From Symsagittifera roscoffensis (lineage: Eukaryota > Xenacoelomorpha > Acoela > Convolutidae), in contig NC_087062.1 of the NCBI RefSeq assembly GCF_963678635.1, positions 4,516,193 through 4,576,192 of the forward strand: a stretch of DNA of 60,000 bases, given 5' to 3'. The notes beneath the pieces were generated by a model. The model searched no databases, was not told the origin of the DNA, and worked only from the letters and a program-made list of their open reading frames with translations. A program made the translations under genes and the position numbers. Position 1 is the stretch's first letter; each line of letters begins with the position of its first letter. Below, piece by piece: positions 1-10,367 of this stretch.

Positions 1-125
1 GTGAAGTAACAATTGTTTAAAAAGTGTTCATTTGCATTGTGTAGTTGCGAATATTGTTTATACTCAAAGCACGTATAGTCAAGGTTTATCTCATATTGGT
101 TAAGCGGTGAACTGTTCTTATGTTA

Positions 126-640
126 TTGTTCCGACTTTCGATACGAAAGTAACGGAATATTTGTGCTCGGGGTGGGTTTTTTTTATTTCAGACAATTTTC
201 GACTTTTTAACTAGCCATTTTTGACAAAATTTTTTTAATATCATTCGAAATGTATTGTTGTCCTGAGCTCAAACTTCAAAAGATATTTCACCCGTGATCA
301 TTTTTCGTAAAGTTATGGGGGTTTAAATATTGCCATTTTGGGACAATTAACGCGCGATATATTAACGCGTAAGCGGAGAGTTAATCCGTCTTAGAAATCG
401 TTCCCAATTGGTTTAACGACGCTTATTTGCCATAATTGATTTGTTAAAAGTAGCAAAATCTATCCTTTTGTACTTTATTTGGCGTGTGGGGGGATGATTT
501 TCATTTAAAAAATTTTTAATTTTAGAAAAAAAAATTCTTTTTGTTTTATTACTTTTAATTTTTAATGTTATTACTGCTCCATAAACCTTAATAGTCAGTC
601 GGAACATTCAGGGCTTCGCCCTGATACGAGCAGTCTTGTT
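126..640 (-). repeat. R1 repeat, copy A (inverted)
   Basis: Full-length copy of a roughly 515-540 bp dispersed repeat, in reverse orientation. It begins with the tip TTGTTCCGACTTTCGATACG and ends in TCAGGGCTTCGCCCTGATAC plus GAGCAGTCTTGTT. The ORF inside (413-607) is repeat sequence. Confidence 0.9.
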
Positions 641-1848
641 TTTCTTCTAAAATTGCTTTTTTTCTATGGTTGGGTTAGACATACATCATTTGAAAAATTG
701 TTGCCAGCTCATAAACAATAGTTTTTATCCAACTTCACCTTGGATGAATTTTCAGTAACAGTAATTTCAATTGTATAATTAATTCTATATGCTAAGAATA
801 AAACATTAGACGGTGATGAGGAAATTTCAAGCCCCTTGCACAACAAAGCATATTCTTTAGGTGGCTTCAATAAGTAAAGGTCGAAGTTGTTCTCAGTTCT
901 GTAAAAAAAGTGTCAACCGATGCTAGAGAACAAAATACAAAAAAATATATGACAGATGACAGCTCATAGATTGGAGCTCTGGAGTTTTGAGTTGACCTGA
1001 AATATTAATTTCTGTTCTTATACTTTTTTTAAAAAATATTTGAAATCTTTATGAAAAAAAAACGTGAGTTTTGCAAAATAAAAAAGCATTTTAAACAGCT
1101 TTTCGAATGTTGCTTCTTCACCATCTCTTAGAGTCTTACTATAAGCTCAATATTAATGCAAATGGTTAAAGTCAAGGACATGATGATTTATAAGAAGAAC
1201 CGATTCAAGATCTTTGCTTTATGACATCCGTTTCTACTGACTAACCTTAACGTGGATTTCTCTGTAAAATTCTCATAAGGAAAAAACTAAGATGTCATTC
1301 TTTCAAAACACAAATCATTATGGAAGAGGAAAGCTATTTTTTTAAATTAAACAACAGCATAGTTTTGTGGAAAATAACATTAAAGAAATTGGATCAATCG
1401 CACAATCCCTCCCAACTGATAGCGGGGGTATAAAACACTGGTTTTTCAGATAATGACATCCAAGGAAAATAGAAACAAATTGATCTAATCAATCAAAATA
1501 ATCTACAGATACTAAATTATGATTAATTTTTTACTCTATTAACAGGTTAAAATAGTTTTTCTGCATAAAAAATTCTCTTGCAGTAAATTTAGCGCGGTTG
1601 ATCCTATAAATTATTCGCGTCGACAAAAAATTTACTTCAAGAAAGATTATTTATTTTCTGTAAAACATTATCTGCTCAATTCTCAATAAAATGCATACTT
1701 ATTACAATTTAACTAGACGTTGAAGAACCCGCATTTTTTTTGAATCTGTAAAAATCTTAATGCAATTACCAACAATATCTATCATCGCGAGACTTAGGTT
1801 CTTTTCACTTGGGAACTTAAAATCTTGGAGGATAAACTTTATAATGAG
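641..1848. other. AT-rich stretch without recognised gene
   Basis: No coding signal seen. 1125-1252 is a copy of a dispersed sequence repeated at 5053-5180 (shared TTAGAGTCTTA, AAAGTCAAGGACA, GATGATTTATAA and TTTATGACATCC blocks). Confidence 0.6.
1125..1252 (+). repeat. Dispersed 128-bp repeat, copy 1
   Basis: Matches 5053-5180 in the same orientation across its length with scattered substitutions. Family unknown. Confidence 0.75.
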
Positions 1849-1897
1849 AACATGACTGTTCGTACAAGGGCAAAACCCTGAATGATCCGACTGCTTT
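1849..1897 (+). repeat. Solo R1 5'-end module
   Basis: Only the first roughly 50 bp of R1 is present: diverged AACAAGACTG-like start, the small hairpin AGGGCAAAACCCT and ATGATCCGACTGCTTTTA. The sequence after it is unrelated to R1. It is either a truncated copy or a module that moves on its own. Confidence 0.65.
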
Positions 1898-2311
1898 TAC
1901 AAGAATTATTGACAAACTATGAATTTGAGGCTGATAATACCAAATTTTAAGCGTCAAAATTCGAGATGTGTAAAGAATCATTGCGCTCAATTAGCTTGCC
2001 TTAATTGCAACTCAACGTTTAAGTCAACGTTTATTAACTCGTGCTATTTGAACCAGTCTGATTTATTCATCGCTAAGCCTCAAATCGCAATACCACGCCA
2101 AAATATCACCCTTCGGTATTTGTCGCTATAAAAAGCCCCTAAGCTGCGTCTTCAGAGTGATTTTATGGTGATTTTGCGAAGTCGTGGCCTTTCCTTTCGA
2201 TTTTCTCCTTTGGTGAGAGCTGCGTTGGAGAAGATAAGTTCAAAATTGAGACTCAAACTGGATACGCAAAAAGAAGACAATTTTAAAACGCATTGGCGAG
2301 CACAAAGTTAA
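1898..2311. other. Unannotated spacer
   Basis: AT-rich. A 70-codon ORF (1919-2131) has no supporting feature. Nothing recognised. Confidence 0.5.
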
Positions 2312-2850
2312 GACAAGACTGCTCGACTCAGGGCGAAGCCCTGAAAGTTCCGACTGCCTTTTAACGTTTATGAAGCAGCAATAACATAAACAACATAAAA
2401 AAAAATTAAATGAAAAAAAAATTTCTAAAATTTGAAAATTTTTCTAAAAAAATCATCCCCCCAAACGCCATATAAAATACAAAACAATAGATTTCGCTCC
2501 TTGTAACAAATCAGTTATGGCAAATAAGCTTCTTTCAACCAATTTGGAACGATTTCTAAGACGGATTAAATCTCCGCTTACGCGTTAATAGCGCGAATTA
2601 GATCGCGCGTTAGTTGTCCCAAATTGGTCAAAATGGCCAAAATGGCAATATTTAAACCCTCATAACTTTACGAAAAATAATCACAGGTGAAATATCTTTT
2701 CAAACTTAAGCTCAGGACAACAAAAGTTTTCGAATGATATTTTAAAAATTTCCGTCAAAAATAGCTAGTTAAAAAGCCGAAATTTGTCTGAAGAAAAAAA
2801 GCCCATCCCGAGCACAAATATTCCGTTATTTTCGCATCGAAAATCGGAAC
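2312..2850 (+). repeat. R1 repeat, copy C
   Basis: Full copy from ACAAGACTGCTCG through the hairpin TCAGGGCGAAGCCCTGA to the end tip AAATCGGAACAA. It abuts copy D head-to-tail. Confidence 0.9.
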
Positions 2851-3363
2851 AACAAGACTGCTCGTATCTGTATTCCATGTTATTACTGTCTATGCAGCAG
2901 TAATAACATGGAAAATTTAAATGTAACACAGTAAAATTGATTTTTTTTTCTAAAAAGTCTGAGATTTTTTGTGAAAACATCCCCCCACATGCCATATAAG
3001 TACAAAGTGATGGATTTTGCTCCTATTAACAAATTAATTATGGCAAATAGCTTCTTTCAACCAATTTGGAACGATTTCTAAGACGGATTAACTCTCCGCT
3101 TACGCGTTAATAGCGCAAAATATATCGCGCGTTAATTGTCCCAAATTGGCCGAAATGGCAATTTTTAAACCCCCGTAACTTTATGAAAAATGATCACAGG
3201 TGAAATATCTTTTCAAATTTGAGCTCAGGACAACAATACCTTTTGAATGATATAAAAAAATTCCGTCAAAAATGGCTAGTTAAAAAGTCGAAGTTTGTCT
3301 GAAGAAAAAACCCACCCCGAGCACAAATATTCCGTTACTTTCGATATTGAAAGTCGGAACAAC
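2851..3363 (+). repeat. R1 repeat, copy D (tandem with C)
   Basis: Directly follows copy C. Its 5' hairpin is replaced: CTCGTATC runs into a 14-bp inverted repeat CCATGTTATTACTG ... CAGTAATAACATGG at about 2875-2911. The remainder matches R1 to the tip GAAAGTCGGAACAACA. Confidence 0.88.
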
Positions 3364-3495
3364 AAAGTCAAAAATAAAAATGAAACTCACAATTGATTTG
3401 GTCAAAACTGCATCTCTAACACGAATTCAAAACAGATTAACAAATCATACAATGATTTTTTCGGCCACTGGGGGAAGAAGAGGCAGAGCAGAGAC

Positions 3496-3618
3496 ATGCA
3501 GACAACTTCGAATACAGCCGCAAAAGCTATCGTGTCACCAATTGCCAACCGTCTGTTTAGAGAAACTAACCTTGACTGGTACTTGCGAGCGTGGTGGATT
3601 TTGAGACTGTATTCGTAG
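3496..3618 (+). CDS. Possible small ORF in a GC-richer island (40 aa)
   Basis: The frame MQTTSNTAAK...NRLFRETNLDWYLRAWWIL lies in a GC-richer patch directly after the R1 repeat. The frame is open upstream to about 3393, so this may be a terminal exon. No recognised homology; other frames here are also open, which lowers confidence. Confidence 0.2.
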   Translation: MQTTSNTAAKAIVSPIANRLFRETNLDWYLRAWWILRLYS

Positions 3619-4543
3619 ATCTCTGACTTCTTTTTTGAAATCATGTTTAGTTTGACCGAATCAGCTTTAGGCTCAGCTTTGTTGTTGATTTTGGCTTGCT
3701 TTTGCTAATTTTTGCTGGAAATGTAATGGTGAATGGATTGCCGTATTTCAAAAAAAAAAACAAATTACCCGACTGGAAGTTGACTTGCACCTACAAACTG
3801 AGGGAATAAATTGCATTTACTTGTTTTTGCTGTTTTTGTAGCGCTTGAGAATGCACTTAGACTTTTGATTGAAATCAAGAGTTTTGAGAAGAAAAAACAA
3901 TTAATTGTGATTTTATTTCATTCGAAATACAAAAAGTTTATTTTAAGGAAAGTTAGGCAGAAACAATGGACACGAATAACGATGATTTGCTTGTCTTTGC
4001 TTCATAGTTTCTCGTACTTTCTGCTTCAGCGCTTCATTTTTTTCAGTTTCATCTTGGTATCTGAATTTAGCGGCTCTTTTCCAGCCCCCCCCCTCTCACG
4101 TAAAATTAGAAATTGAAAGTACTTAAGAAAGTAAAAAGAACAGCAGCTTGCATGAAAAACATATGAAAATCAAATATATGCTAACTTGTTCATAATCGGA
4201 GACTTGACCCACTGATGCAACCCTCTATAGTGTTTATTACAAACCTTTTCCCTTTTTTGGTCATCCAACTCTCACGTTTTTTAATGCGTCTGTGGCGCTA
4301 ATGTGAACAAAAATTTAGATTTTTTTTCAAAAAACCTTTTTTTTTCAAAAAAAATTGGGAACTTTTTAAAAATTTTCAGAGGCGCAGAACTTTTTGGCAA
4401 AATTGAACCATTTCTGTATTCCAGTAGAGCTCAAAAACGTTTTGATTTCCACTAAAAAAAAATTCAAAAATTTCTCGTATGTTTCATGTAACTGCAAAAA
4501 TCAGTTCAAAAGTGTCCGAGTAAATCCCGTTCCAGAAAAAAAA
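3619..4543. other. AT-rich spacer
   Basis: Poly-T and poly-A tracts. A 101-codon hydrophobic ORF (3811-4116) begins at a non-ATG codon and has biased AT-driven composition. No support for a gene. Confidence 0.5.
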
Positions 4544-4942
4544 TCAAAGGGCTAGTGGGGGGGGGGGGGGGGGTAAGGAGTGGAAAAGAGCCCTTGTTCC
4601 CATCGTGTGCAATCCACACCCCAGAGTCCTCAACTCGTCTCTGGCTCTCGCCCATTCCATCCAATTGCCACGATCCATAATGGCACGCCTCGTATGCTCA
4701 CATGCATGCAAAACAGGCTCCACCCACCTTCCATATATGGTAGGTTCTGATCTGCTTCCATCACGAATGGTTCTGTAGCCTCCGAATTTCTGACTTAGTT
4801 TGTAGTCAACTCCGCGTAGTTTTTTCCCGACCGGAACTTCGTCATCGCTTAAAACTTTCGAGGAACAGCAGAAGTTAGCCAAACTTGATAGTAAAAAGGA
4901 TATTGACAGAAAAAATAAACCTAATTGAGATGAAAGAGTCAT
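4544..4942 (-). CDS. Candidate small secreted protein (132 aa), unrecognised
   Basis: ATG at 4942 begins MTLSSQLGLFFLSISFLLSSL, a convincing signal peptide with cleavage near residue 28. The following 75 residues have balanced amino-acid use and come from a clearly GC-richer block (about 4590-4860), unlike the surrounding AT-rich DNA. Visible segments are VPVGKKLRGVDYKLSQKFGG and MEWARARDELRTLGCGLH. The last residues run into a poly-G/C tract (LPPPPPP), so the true 3' end may be a splice site before it. No family is recognised. Confidence 0.45.
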   Translation of the reverse strand: MTLSSQLGLFFLSISFLLSSLANFCCSSKVLSDDEVPVGKKLRGVDYKLSQKFGGYRTIRDGSRSEPTIYGRWVEPVLHACEHTRRAIMDRGNWMEWARARDELRTLGCGLHTMGTRALFHSLPPPPPPLAL

Positions 4943-5052
4943 GAAAAATCAAAATGTCGAATAGATGTCGATTAAGATGACAAAATCTCATAAGCAAATG
5001 TTATCTTAAATGAACTTAATGGTACTTTGATCCATTTACTTACATATTAACC

Positions 5053-5180
5053 CTCTTAGAGTCTTATAATAATTTCAATATTGATGCAAATAGTAAAAGT
5101 CAAGGACAGGATGATTTATAAAAAGTACCGATTCAAGAACTTTGTTTTATGACATCCATTTTGAGTGACCAACCCTAACG
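5053..5180 (+). repeat. Dispersed 128-bp repeat, copy 2
   Basis: Second copy of the 1125-1252 sequence, with a short A/T-variable interior. It lies about 110 bp upstream of the minus-strand secreted-protein ORF. Confidence 0.75.
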
Positions 5181-5467
5181 TTTTCTAAAGGCGCCTTTGG
5201 CGCCAATATATACGAGTTTTGAATGATTCGCTCACTCAGAAATCTACAAATGCCTAAAAAAAAGATTATTATTTTGTTTTCAAAATTCGCCTGCACAGAA
5301 ATTTTGGTCAAAATATTATTTTGTCTCATAGGAAAAGTCTCATTGTTGTTATAAAAAGCAATAAGATATCTTTGTTTAAAAAACTGAAGCTTTCTACAGA
5401 TACATTTGTTTCGCTTTTCCTTCATTTTTGCTGAAATTTTTTATTTCAATCATTGTGATCGGAACAT

Positions 5468-5541
5468 CTTTTTCAGCAACTGGATAATCTTTTCCAGCAA
5501 CTGGATAATCTTTTCCAGCAACATTTCCAGCAACTGGTCAT
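5468..5541 (+). repeat. Short tandem repeat, unit TTTTCCAGCAACTGGATAATC (21 bp)
   Basis: About three and a half units, the last ones broken. No coding role is supported. Confidence 0.8.
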
Positions 5542-6648
5542 ACTTGTTACTTTCCGAAGTTTTCTTCACCATCTCTTCAGACTGTTTTTACATATTTATC
5601 CGAATTATAACTACTAAAGCCGCTTCAAATAAACAAAAGTGAAAGCTGTCTAGACTTTAACTTATTAGAATCTTCTCTAAAAACGAAAAATTCGGTTTTT
5701 TTCAGCTTAATTGGTATTCTTTGCTCCTTTTTATCTGCTATGGGATCGTTGTATTTATGGTATTGAATGAATTGAATTCAAAGTTGGTTTTGGTGGAGCA
5801 AGTGTTTTGAAACTCGGCTTTCGATATTTAAAAATGTTCATTTTTGTAACGGAAAAATATAAATTATGCGGAACTTAAAACCTAAAAACTTTTGGACGCA
5901 TTACATTTAGCATTGAATTCTCTAAATCAGCTAACAAGTCCTATTTTATATCTATAGTTTTCCATTTTGAAAACTGTCAATAATCTGGATGCTTCAACTT
6001 TGATTTGTCCAATAGTCGTAACTTTAATTAAATTTTGAGTCAAAAAATTTCCTAAACTTTTTCTGATCGGTTATTTGCAAAGTCTGAATAAAATTACCAA
6101 GAAATTCTGAATGTTTTCTTGTTTTAGTTTACATCTTAGCGTTACAAAAAACGTAGTCTTCAGTGCAAAATTTGGTTCCCAAGCTTATCACCCCGTGTTT
6201 TGTAACCCCCTTTTTCTTAACCCCCTCTCATATAACCCCAAAATCATATAACCCCACTACAATTTAACCCCTTTTTAAAACCAATTGTTAGAATCAAAGT
6301 GAAAATTACTTGAAAAGGATTCGGAACCATATCGTCGGTAAACATCAAAGCTTTGATAGCGAAAAATTTTGCGAACCAAAATGAGTTAACATGCACGCTG
6401 CTAAATGCGTTTTAGATTTGAACAGACATGACCTTGCCGATAATCTAGACTTTGATATGAATTTGAAAACGAATCCGACCGACATGATTCAAATTGGTGC
6501 ATATACAAAACAGTCCAAAACCATTTGAATTTCTTGACCTTGATCTTTTGGCGCCGACAGAATTGATCTACGCTTTGAAAACTCAAACATGGGCTTAATT
6601 AAAGATCAAAGAGCCAAAGTTGGAAGAATAATTCGGATGTCAACGAAG

Positions 6649-6717
6649 GCCTCATGGTATTGTGGTTAAAGCGTTAGTCTCAAAATCTAGAGATCAAAGG
6701 ATCGAAACCATGGCGGA
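6649..6717 (+). ncRNA. tRNA-derived sequence (tRNA pseudogene or SINE head)
   Basis: Has an A-box-like TGGTATTGTGGTTAAAGCG, an anticodon-arm-like GTCTCAAAATCTAGAG, and a B-box-like GGATCGAAACC at correct spacing. It most resembles elongator tRNA-Met, with the anticodon changed and stems mispaired, so it is not a functional tRNA. It lies inside the FLYWCH transposon. Confidence 0.5.
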
Positions 6718-6971
6718 ACAAAATATTTTCCAATTTTCCCAAAAAAGTTGAATTTCGGGTAAATATGATAACGGGTATATCAAGGGTACAATAAATGGGT
6801 TAACCTTACAGGGTTGGGCGGAGGAAAAAGAAAAGTCAACACCTTGTATGTATTTATTATTTTGCCGGTTTCAAATCGACTCTAGCTCAATTTTGAAAAA
6901 TCAAGGAAAATAATAAAACTTGGAAAAAATTTTATTGCTTGGCAATATAGATTAAATAGCAAATACTTAAC

Positions 6972-7514
6972 TCAAGTTCGCCATAGCGCGGAAGAAATGC
7001 AAATCAGTTTTTTCTTCTTAGACATGCATAATATTCTGCACTTTTTCGTTGAGCACCCGGTATTTTTTCTTCTTTGTAAATTGGTGCCCACTCGAGGCGT
7101 TATAGAAATTAAGTTTTTGGACGGAAGCGTCTTTTCTTTGGATGGTAGGGCTAGTTGAGTGGCAATGTTGTCTGTAATTGGCTGAATGGCGGTTGCGACT
7201 TCGACGGTTGGGGTGTTACGATCGCTTAGCTCCTTGATGTTTTTCAAAACTAGTCGAGCATCAAGTTTGCCCGTGGAAATATCGTGGTTATGTTGACCCC
7301 TCGTTTCAATAAAATTTTCTCCATCCGTAATTGCTGTTGCGCGGCATTTATGGGTTTGGTACTTTGAGCAGTTCCAATTTGTTGTTGTCTTGTTTTTTCG
7401 TTTAAGGTAATACTCGTGGCCTGATATCACTAGCATTTGTTTGTCTTTTGAAGATAAAGTAAAATGGAATGACGCTTCAAACATTCTATCTGATCTGATA
7501 GAGTGGTATAACAA
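6972..7514 (-). CDS. FLYWCH zinc-finger protein fragment (180 aa)
   Basis: Near residues 16-77 the FLYWCH pattern is complete: F16/F18, L28, G32, Y35/Y36, W47, C49, C57, H75 and H77 (WNCSKYQTHKCRATA ... GQHNHD). By family knowledge this finger binds DNA or protein, and in MULE-type transposons it precedes the transposase. Residues after about 110 become low complexity and basic. No DDE transposase domain follows, so the ORF is probably a truncated transposon protein. Confidence 0.7.
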   Translation of the reverse strand: MLYHSIRSDRMFEASFHFTLSSKDKQMLVISGHEYYLKRKNKTTTNWNCSKYQTHKCRATAITDGENFIETRGQHNHDISTGKLDARLVLKNIKELSDRNTPTVEVATAIQPITDNIATQLALPSKEKTLPSKNLISITPRVGTNLQRRKNTGCSTKKCRILCMSKKKKLICISSALWRT

Positions 7515-7886
7515 TGATTAAGGAAATAGGCAGTAGGATTTTTTATAAAACTCACAAACTTCTTTTGTTGCCTTCAATTAGCACCATGTAGGTTATCTCT
7601 GTTTTAAATGCGTGAGTGAGGGATTATTTCTCTAAATAATCGAAATGCAATTACTTTTGAGATGCTAGAGGCATCAATTGAATTAAGACTAGCTTTTCAG
7701 GCCTCAATTAGTAAGCTTAATTGGACTACTACTGTACTTATAAAAAGGACTTAATTTGAAACAAATTATCGTCATTAAAAGGGGGTTAAATTGTTATGGG
7801 GTTATCATGCTACGGGGTTATGATATAGGGGGTGTAAACAGAGGGGGTTAAATATCGTAGGGTTAAAGAGTGGGACACCGCAAAAT

Positions 7887-8354
7887 TTAATGCATCCATC
7901 TAAATAATTATTTATTATTAAATGATTGGAAAATCTTGCAAACAAAAACGATAACCAATTAAGAAAAGTCTATTTGAGATAAATGAGTGACCGTTCTTTA
8001 GGCGTCTTATGTTAAAGAATAGCTGAGGCGGAAAAAATCCGGCTTAGAAATCATTGCAGTTCGTTTTGGGACAAGGTGATCCAGTTACCGCGTGGACAGA
8101 TTAGAAAAGTATCACTTTGCTGTTGACATTGGGTTTGCAAAAAAAAAGAAAAATCTAAAATTTTTTGTGTCTGTTTCATCAATTTTAGCCATAGATAGCT
8201 TAATGGGCCACCGGAATCTTCAGATGTCTTCTCTTAAAGAAACAGTCTTGCGGTGAATTTCATTTAGACCATTCAATGTGATCAAAATAAAAGTCTACTA
8301 ACAATTTATTTTTTTAAATCAAAGAAATTGACAACATTTTTTTATATTGTTATT
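7887..8354. other. Unannotated spacer
   Basis: AT-rich, no gene or repeat recognised apart from the start of MITE-like sequence at the right edge. Confidence 0.5.
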
Positions 8355-8670
8355 AAGGTCGACCAAACTGATTTTCCGAGCCCTCCCAAAGCACTAAAAA
8401 GACCCTGTTTCGGCCAAATTTTAGGCGGATCAGGCATAATGTTGGAAAAACAGGCCAAAAGGCGTTTTGAGGCATTTTTTGGAAAATTTTCACCAAAAAA
8501 TTGCGTGTTTTGGGCGCGAGCTCTCCTCTCAAAATTAGTATTTATTGGCGCCAAAGTCGCCTCAAAAAATAATAGCATCCCACAGCTAAACTTGGGTATA
8601 TCAAAACAGTACTAGGGGGTACTTTTTTGGTCGGTAGGGAGTCGAATTTCTGAGCGAGGGAACGTCCAAG
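8355..8670 (+). mobile_element. hAT-like MITE, partial copy a
   Basis: Shares GTCGACCAAACTGATTTTCC, GAGCCCTCCCAAAGCACT and GGGCGCGAGCTCTCCTCTCAA blocks with copies at 31.8, 38.5, 51.9 and 53.3 kb. The inverted ends are not preserved. ORFs on both strands here are repeat shadows. Confidence 0.6.
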
Positions 8671-9149
8671 TCCAAATCAAACTAAAACGTCTAGTTTGAC
8701 GTCAGATATTATGCGGATAAAAATTTATTACGAGGCCAAACTGTGCACTGGATAGGAGCATAATTTTGTGTATCTATATTCCTGGATTCCAGAGACAAAA
8801 ATTTAAACATGTTTCAAAATGTAATTGGATTCAATTTACAAGGTTTAAGTGGAATCCGCGTACATATACTTGTTACGCAAAATTTGAAAGCGAAATCCGA
8901 AAATGTAGGTGGATTCCACTAACTGTAAGTGGATTCAGAAATGTGTTCGTTGCTGAAGTTGCATATGCATTTGCGGAACTTAAAAGCAAGGGCTTAAACA
9001 TTGTCAGCAGAGTCCAAGAACAAATCTTAAGACATTGGTTAACTAAATCAATGGATGTCACAATTTTGGGATCATAGTTTTGGAAACAACAAAACTGAAC
9101 AAGTTCATTACTAGGAGTTATTGGGTTGACATATTGCCAAAATGAGTAA

Positions 9150-9312
9150 GTATTTGGGATTCAGTTTTTGAGATTTAGTATTTGGGATTCAGTATTTTGG
9201 AGCGTGAATTAAAATCATGATGAGATAGTATCGCCGAATTAAGTCAGTATTCGTGATCAAATATTTGAGATTCAGTGTTTGGGATTCAGTATTTGAGATT
9301 CAGTTTTTGTGT
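9150..9312 (+). repeat. Degenerate array of TTTGGGATTCAGT units inside R2
   Basis: At least six variants of TTTG(G/A)GATTCAGT recur with irregular spacing of about 15-60 bp. The R2 copy at 53.0-53.1 kb has equivalent CAGTATTTGAGAT units, so the array belongs to the element. Confidence 0.75.
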
Positions 9313-9799
9313 GCTTGATTGCAAATCATACAGATAGTATTTAGGATGAGATGACATTTGTGAAGTCAGGTCATGAGTGTGAAATCAAATCATGACTTAG
9401 CTAATCAAATCTTTCTGAATAGATAACTAACAAATATTTAACAAATTTAGAGATCTGAATGTCTTTTTCTCAAAGAACTTAGTAATTTTAAGGCAATCAC
9501 TTTATCATAGTAGTACCCTTTTTGTGGAGAATACAATTTATAACAAGAAATGTCATGTTTCCATCTTATTTTTACTGCTTCCAGTATGTGCTATGGTCTT
9601 AAACAATTATGCCGGCCTGTCTAAATTGTTCGTGGGAGTCAATTATTTAATTAAAGTAGTTTGTTCACAGGGAGTAAATGATCTATTACACTAATTTGAG
9701 TAAGTCAATAAAGAAAAAAACTACCAAAACTTGAACTACAGCAGAATTAAAATTTAAGTTCAAAACAAGAAATTAATTCCTGAAAATGTTGCCTAAGTT

Positions 9800-9927
9800 G
9801 GGTGTGTTTGACAGGAATTGAGACCAGATCGAATTTGCGTGAGTTTGACAGGAATTGAGATCGAAGTTGAATATGTTCGACAGGATTTGAAATCGAAGCT
9901 GGGTGATTGACAGGAATTGAGATCAAA
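9800..9927 (+). repeat. TTTGACAGGAATTGAGAT tandem units
   Basis: Four units about 27-40 bp apart (GTTTGACAGGAATTGAGA variants), inside R2. Confidence 0.8.
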
Positions 9928-10367
9928 TGTTTGGCATTTCAACTGGTAGCTGATCAACTTTATTTAAAAGATATAAATTTAAACGCTACTACACTTACAT
10001 CTAATTTAACGGAACCCATGCATACTCAACTTACAATTTGCGGATTGCGCTTACATTTTGCGGATTCAACTTACAATTTGCATACTCAGCTTTCAATTGC
10101 GGATTCCGCAACAACTCAATTCAAGTATACATATCTCTTTTCACTCGTTTGTTGATTCCAGAAAGTGTTCTGGATTCAGCAAACATGTTTTTGGAGCTTT
10201 TGGAGCGATTTTGAGCAATAGAGTGTTTTAGGTATGTGTTTGTGGAATCCAAAACAGCCACGAAGATTAAAGAAAAATAGCAATGTTGCGGATTCCGCAA
10301 CAAAAGTGATTTTGGCTTGTTGCGGAATCCACTACAATGCACAGAATGCACAGTTTGGCCTCGTAAT

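Larger units (their letters stand above)
6163..7886 (-). mobile_element. DNA transposon relic with FLYWCH ORF and modular inverted ends
   Basis: The two ends (about 6163-6285 and 7770-7886) are imperfect inverted repeats built from spaced AACCCC(C) modules, for example TTAACCCCCTCTCATATAACC on the left and the matching GGGGTTATGATATAGGGGGT on the right. Between them lies one recognisable ORF with a FLYWCH zinc finger, a domain often carried by Mutator-like (MULE) transposons. No transposase catalytic domain was found, so the copy is probably non-autonomous or internally deleted. Superfamily assignment is inference. Confidence 0.6.
8727..10367. mobile_element. R2 DNA element with perfect 21-bp terminal inverted repeats
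   Basis: Starts ATTACGAGGCCAAACTGTGC and ends with the exact reverse complement (10347-10367). The 1641-bp interior has no transposase. It is packed with short GGATTCCGC / GCGGAATCC motifs in both orientations near the ends, and repeated TTTGGGATTCAGTATT and TTTGACAGGAATTGAGAT arrays in the middle. A related copy is at 52535-53962. No target duplication is obvious, so the superfamily is unknown. Confidence 0.8.
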
